64,000 nucleotides of DNA from Polaromonas sp. GTDB lineage: Bacteria > Pseudomonadota > Gammaproteobacteria > Burkholderiales > Burkholderiaceae_C. The position numbers were made by a program, and so were the translations under genes. The notes beneath the pieces are model-generated. The model saw only the letters and a program-made list of their open reading frames with translations. It had not been told where the DNA came from and did no database searches. The stretch covers positions 37,561-101,560 of the forward strand of contig JAIPCZ010000005.1 of the NCBI GenBank assembly GCA_021737975.1, given 5' to 3'. Positions 61,835 to 64,000 of this stretch are shown piece by piece (positions within the stretch are counted from its first letter, which is position 1; every line of letters begins with the position of its first letter).

Positions 61835-62452
61835 CTATTGATCCAGCCAGCGGCAAATGACTTGCCACTGGGCCAGGTCCCGTGCCACGCGCCCGGGTGG
61901 CAGGTCGAACACGGTGAGGCCGTGGGCCGCCAGCTGGACGTAGTTTTGGGTGTCGCGCACATAACCCAATACCGGCAGGCCGGTGGCTTCCACAAAGCTG
62001 CGCAATTGCTCGGCGGCGCGGGTGCGCTCATCGACACGCATGCCGACAATGCCGATGTCGATTTTGGCGGCGCGGGCGCTGTCGGCCAGTTCATTCAAAA
62101 AGTCCTGCGTGGCGAAGATGTCAAACACACTGGGCTGCAAAGGCACCACCACTTTATGGGCGCGCTTGAGGATTTCCTTGAGCCGCTTGCCGTGCAGACC
62201 GGCGGGGGTGTCCAGCACCACATGGGTTGTTCCCCTGGGCGGTTTGGCAATCTGGTCGCCACCCAGCTCCCAACTGCGAATGGGCTGCGCATGATCCGGG
62301 CGCAAGGTTAACCAGAGTTTGCTCGACTGCTGACGGTCGGCATCTCCCAGCATCACGGCGTGGTTCTGGCTGGCAAAGTAGCCGGCGATTTGGGTGGACA
62401 GGGTGGACTTTCCCACGCCCCCCTTGGGGTTGGCAACAACGACGACTGGCAT
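61835..62452 (-). CDS. ParA-family ATPase
   Basis: A 205-residue deviant Walker A ATPase (VVVVANPKGGVGKSTLSTQ). Further marks: DADRQQSSKLW and HVVLDTPAGLHGK for Walker A' and B. Such proteins position DNA or protein complexes. No ParB, centromere-like repeats or cell-division partner lie next to it, and it is shorter than chromosomal ParA, so it is an orphan whose cargo is unknown. ATG 62452 was chosen over 62470. It converges with topB. Confidence 0.87.
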   Translation of the reverse strand: MPVVVVANPKGGVGKSTLSTQIAGYFASQNHAVMLGDADRQQSSKLWLTLRPDHAQPIRSWELGGDQIAKPPRGTTHVVLDTPAGLHGKRLKEILKRAHKVVVPLQPSVFDIFATQDFLNELADSARAAKIDIGIVGMRVDERTRAAEQLRSFVEATGLPVLGYVRDTQNYVQLAAHGLTVFDLPPGRVARDLAQWQVICRWLDQ

Positions 62453-62634
62453 GACTTGATCCTCCTGCAAAATGACAAGCGGATGTTAACGAGAACACCG
62501 AGGTCATGGAAAACCCATTGACCGCGGTGCTGGAACGACATCAAAATGTCACTTTTCTGACATACCATGATCCCCTCAGGCCCAGTTGCCTGATTTATCG
62601 TAATGACCCCATTGACCCACTTCAAGGATTCACC

Positions 62635-63702
62635 ATGAAATTGCGCTACTCATTGATCGCGGCTGGCGTTGCCGCCCTCGGTGTCGCCGGCTCTGCCATG
62701 GCCCAGGAAAAAACCCTGCGCCTGCTGACCTGGGCCGACTACGCCCCCGCCGATGTGGTCGCGCAGTTTGAAAAGGAAAGCGGCTACAAGGTCGAGCTCA
62801 CGCTGTCCAACAACGAAGAAATGATTTCCAAGCTGCGCGCCACGGGTGGTGCCGGGTTCGATTTGGCCCAGCCCTCGCAAGACCGCATCACGGGTCCGCA
62901 GCAGGAATTCGGCATTTACAAGCCGATGGACCTGAGCAAGCTCAAAACCGAGCTGTTTATCCCGAGCATGCTGGAAGCCACCAAGAAAAACACCACGCTG
63001 GCGGGCAAGGTTTACGGCCTGCCGCACATCTGGGGCACCGATGGCCTGGTGGTCAACACCAGCCTGACCAAGATGGCCGACTACCCGGACCTGTGCCGTG
63101 CCGATGTCAAAGGCAAGACCGCCGTGCGCCTGAAACGCCCGACCCTGCTGGCCTTTGCCTTTGCTGCGGGCAAGGACCCGTTTGCCTTGTATGGCAACCC
63201 CAAGGCCTACGCGACGCTGATGGATGAAGTGGGCAAGACCGTAATTGCCTGCAAGCCCAACCTGAAGTTCTTCTGGGACAACAAGGACCAGCTGCTCAAC
63301 GGCATGCGCACCGGCGAAATCGTCGGCGCCATGATGTGGGACACGGGCGGCTGGAAACTCAACGGCGAGAAGGCTGAAATCCAGTTCATCGCGCCCAAGT
63401 CCGGCGCTCTGGGCTGGATCGACACCTTCGCTTTGCCAGCCAAGGGCAAAAATGACGCCGCGGCCTACGCCTGGATCAACTTCAACATGCGCCCCGAAAT
63501 TGCCGCCCGCGTGGCCAAATCGGCTGGCAATTTCACCGGTTCCAAAGGCGCAGACCAGTTGATGGATGCCAAACTCAAAGCCCAGTTTGCCGCCAGCTTC
63601 CCTGAAGCCGCGCTGAAAAATGTCAAGTGGTACCCCGCGGTGCCCGCTGGCATCGAGGACATCGAAGGCCGCGTGCTTGACCGCATCAAGGCGGCCAATT
63701 AA
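62635..63702 (+). CDS. Polyamine ABC transporter, solute-binding protein (PotD/PotF type)
   Basis: A 355-residue periplasmic binding protein with signal peptide (about 1-22, ending AMAQ). It shows [52 protein letters not shown], the [10 protein letters not shown] segment and [14 protein letters not shown], all typical of PotD/PotF. ATG 62635 has an AAGGA site. The ATPase gene follows. Whether putrescine or spermidine is the ligand cannot be told by eye. Confidence 0.9.
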   Translation: MKLRYSLIAAGVAALGVAGSAMAQEKTLRLLTWADYAPADVVAQFEKESGYKVELTLSNNEEMISKLRATGGAGFDLAQPSQDRITGPQQEFGIYKPMDLSKLKTELFIPSMLEATKKNTTLAGKVYGLPHIWGTDGLVVNTSLTKMADYPDLCRADVKGKTAVRLKRPTLLAFAFAAGKDPFALYGNPKAYATLMDEVGKTVIACKPNLKFFWDNKDQLLNGMRTGEIVGAMMWDTGGWKLNGEKAEIQFIAPKSGALGWIDTFALPAKGKNDAAAYAWINFNMRPEIAARVAKSAGNFTGSKGADQLMDAKLKAQFAASFPEAALKNVKWYPAVPAGIEDIEGRVLDRIKAAN

Positions 63703-63736
63703 ATGACCCCCACGTTCGGCGCTACGCGTCCTCTCT

Positions 63737-63777
63737 GCCCCCCGAGGGGGCTAATTTCCCTTGGGGCGGCCCGGCGG
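63737..63777. other. Comamonad-type intergenic hairpins
   Basis: GCCCCC-CGA-GGGGGC (63737-63751) is followed by a further AATTTCCC / GGGAAATT inverted repeat to about 63783. These lie in the 89-bp gap between the binding protein and ATPase genes. GC-rich stem-loops of this kind between genes are common in Comamonadaceae; here they could lower expression of the downstream genes. Confidence 0.5.
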
Positions 63778-63791
63778 GAAATTGCTTTTCT

Positions 63792-64000
63792 TTGAGTGCC
63801 GCTGTGCCGGCGCAAGCGCAGCCTGACCTGCAGGCCACCCGCGTGGCCAAGCATTACGGTGCTTTCCGCGCGGTGGACGAACTCTCTTTCAGCGTCGCGC
63901 GCGGCAGCTTCTTCTCCATCCTCGGCCCCTCAGGCTGCGGCAAGACCACGCTGCTGCGCATGATTGCGGGTTTTTTGGAGCCCGACGCCGGTGACATCCA
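63792..64000 (+). CDS. ABC transporter ATP-binding protein (PotA type), N-terminal fragment
   Basis: The first 69 codons of an ATPase running off the right edge. After an Ala/Gln-rich lead, the frame reads [39 protein letters not shown] (Walker A) and [16 protein letters not shown], as in PotA. The start is probably TTG 63792, with GTG 63804 as an alternative; no ATG is in frame. The gene would energise import of the polyamine bound by the upstream protein. Confidence 0.85.
   Translation, partial: MSAAVPAQAQPDLQATRVAKHYGAFRAVDELSFSVARGSFFSILGPSGCGKTTLLRMIAGFLEPDAGDI

Overview
The window is a stretch of chromosome from a betaproteobacterium. The best fit is Burkholderiales, family Comamonadaceae, close to Rhodoferax or Polaromonas. 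This rests on protein resemblance, on high GC with G/C-biased third positions, and on intergenic hairpins of the CCCCCGAGGGGG type that I associate with comamonads; no database search was run. No rRNA, tRNA, CRISPR array, insertion sequence or prophage is visible, and coding density is about 95 percent. It looks like core chromosome with a few accessory patches.

Layout. 1-5.6 kb: the end of a TRAP transporter permease, an OsmC protein, a chromate transporter, an AmpG-like permease and an OmpR-type two-component pair. 5.7-11.8 kb: a membrane-bound c-di-GMP enzyme, then the ilvE - zinc-finger - waaF operon, then a glycine-zipper protein. 11.9-19.4 kb: radA with an SOS box, two overlapping P-type cation ATPases, and a VapBC-type toxin-antitoxin pair. 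19.4-22.4 kb: alr, an LplT-like transporter and glutathione peroxidase. 22.4-26.5 kb: a divergent module with a di-haem lipoprotein cytochrome facing a DUF6502-like gene and a DUF5666-like gene, with paired palindromes between them. 26.5-34.6 kb: aroG, then an accessory catabolic cluster. The cluster holds a three-part flavin/iron-sulfur amine dehydrogenase of the opine oxidase type, a polar amino acid ABC importer, arginase and an Lrp/AsnC regulator, and points to uptake and breakdown of an arginine conjugate. 34.6-41.1 kb: a second periplasm-sensing GGDEF-EAL protein, yggS, pilT, pilU and a beta-hydroxyacid dehydrogenase. 41.2-45 kb: the rsmI/yraN/diaA/dolP neighbourhood, a small secreted protein and an M48 protease. 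45-49 kb: a PP2C phosphatase - FHA protein - GAF/GspE ATPase operon. 49-54 kb: sucCD, argC, and recA-recX under a perfect LexA box. 54-58.3 kb: a MarR regulator, a TctD/TctE-type pair, a small anchored protein and birA. 58.3-64 kb: a SET-domain lysine methyltransferase homologue divergent from topoisomerase III, a ParA-like ATPase, and the start of a spermidine/putrescine-type ABC importer.

The most striking locus is 58.27-61.8 kb. A SET-domain protein of eukaryotic type shares a 99-bp promoter region with a topoisomerase III. That topoisomerase ends in a histone-H1-like Lys/Ala/Pro tail followed by a SWIB domain. The pair looks like a bacterial chromatin-modification module, and the lysine-rich tail is an obvious candidate substrate. 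Other points of interest are the opine-oxidase/arginase cluster with a hairpin whose loop matches downstream sequence exactly, the PP2C-FHA-GspE operon, a REP-like palindrome present three times (one copy supplies the last codons of aroG), and LexA boxes in front of both radA and recA.

Start codons were re-chosen for many genes from ribosome binding sites, signal peptides and family N-termini. Function calls rest on motif and family recognition by eye.
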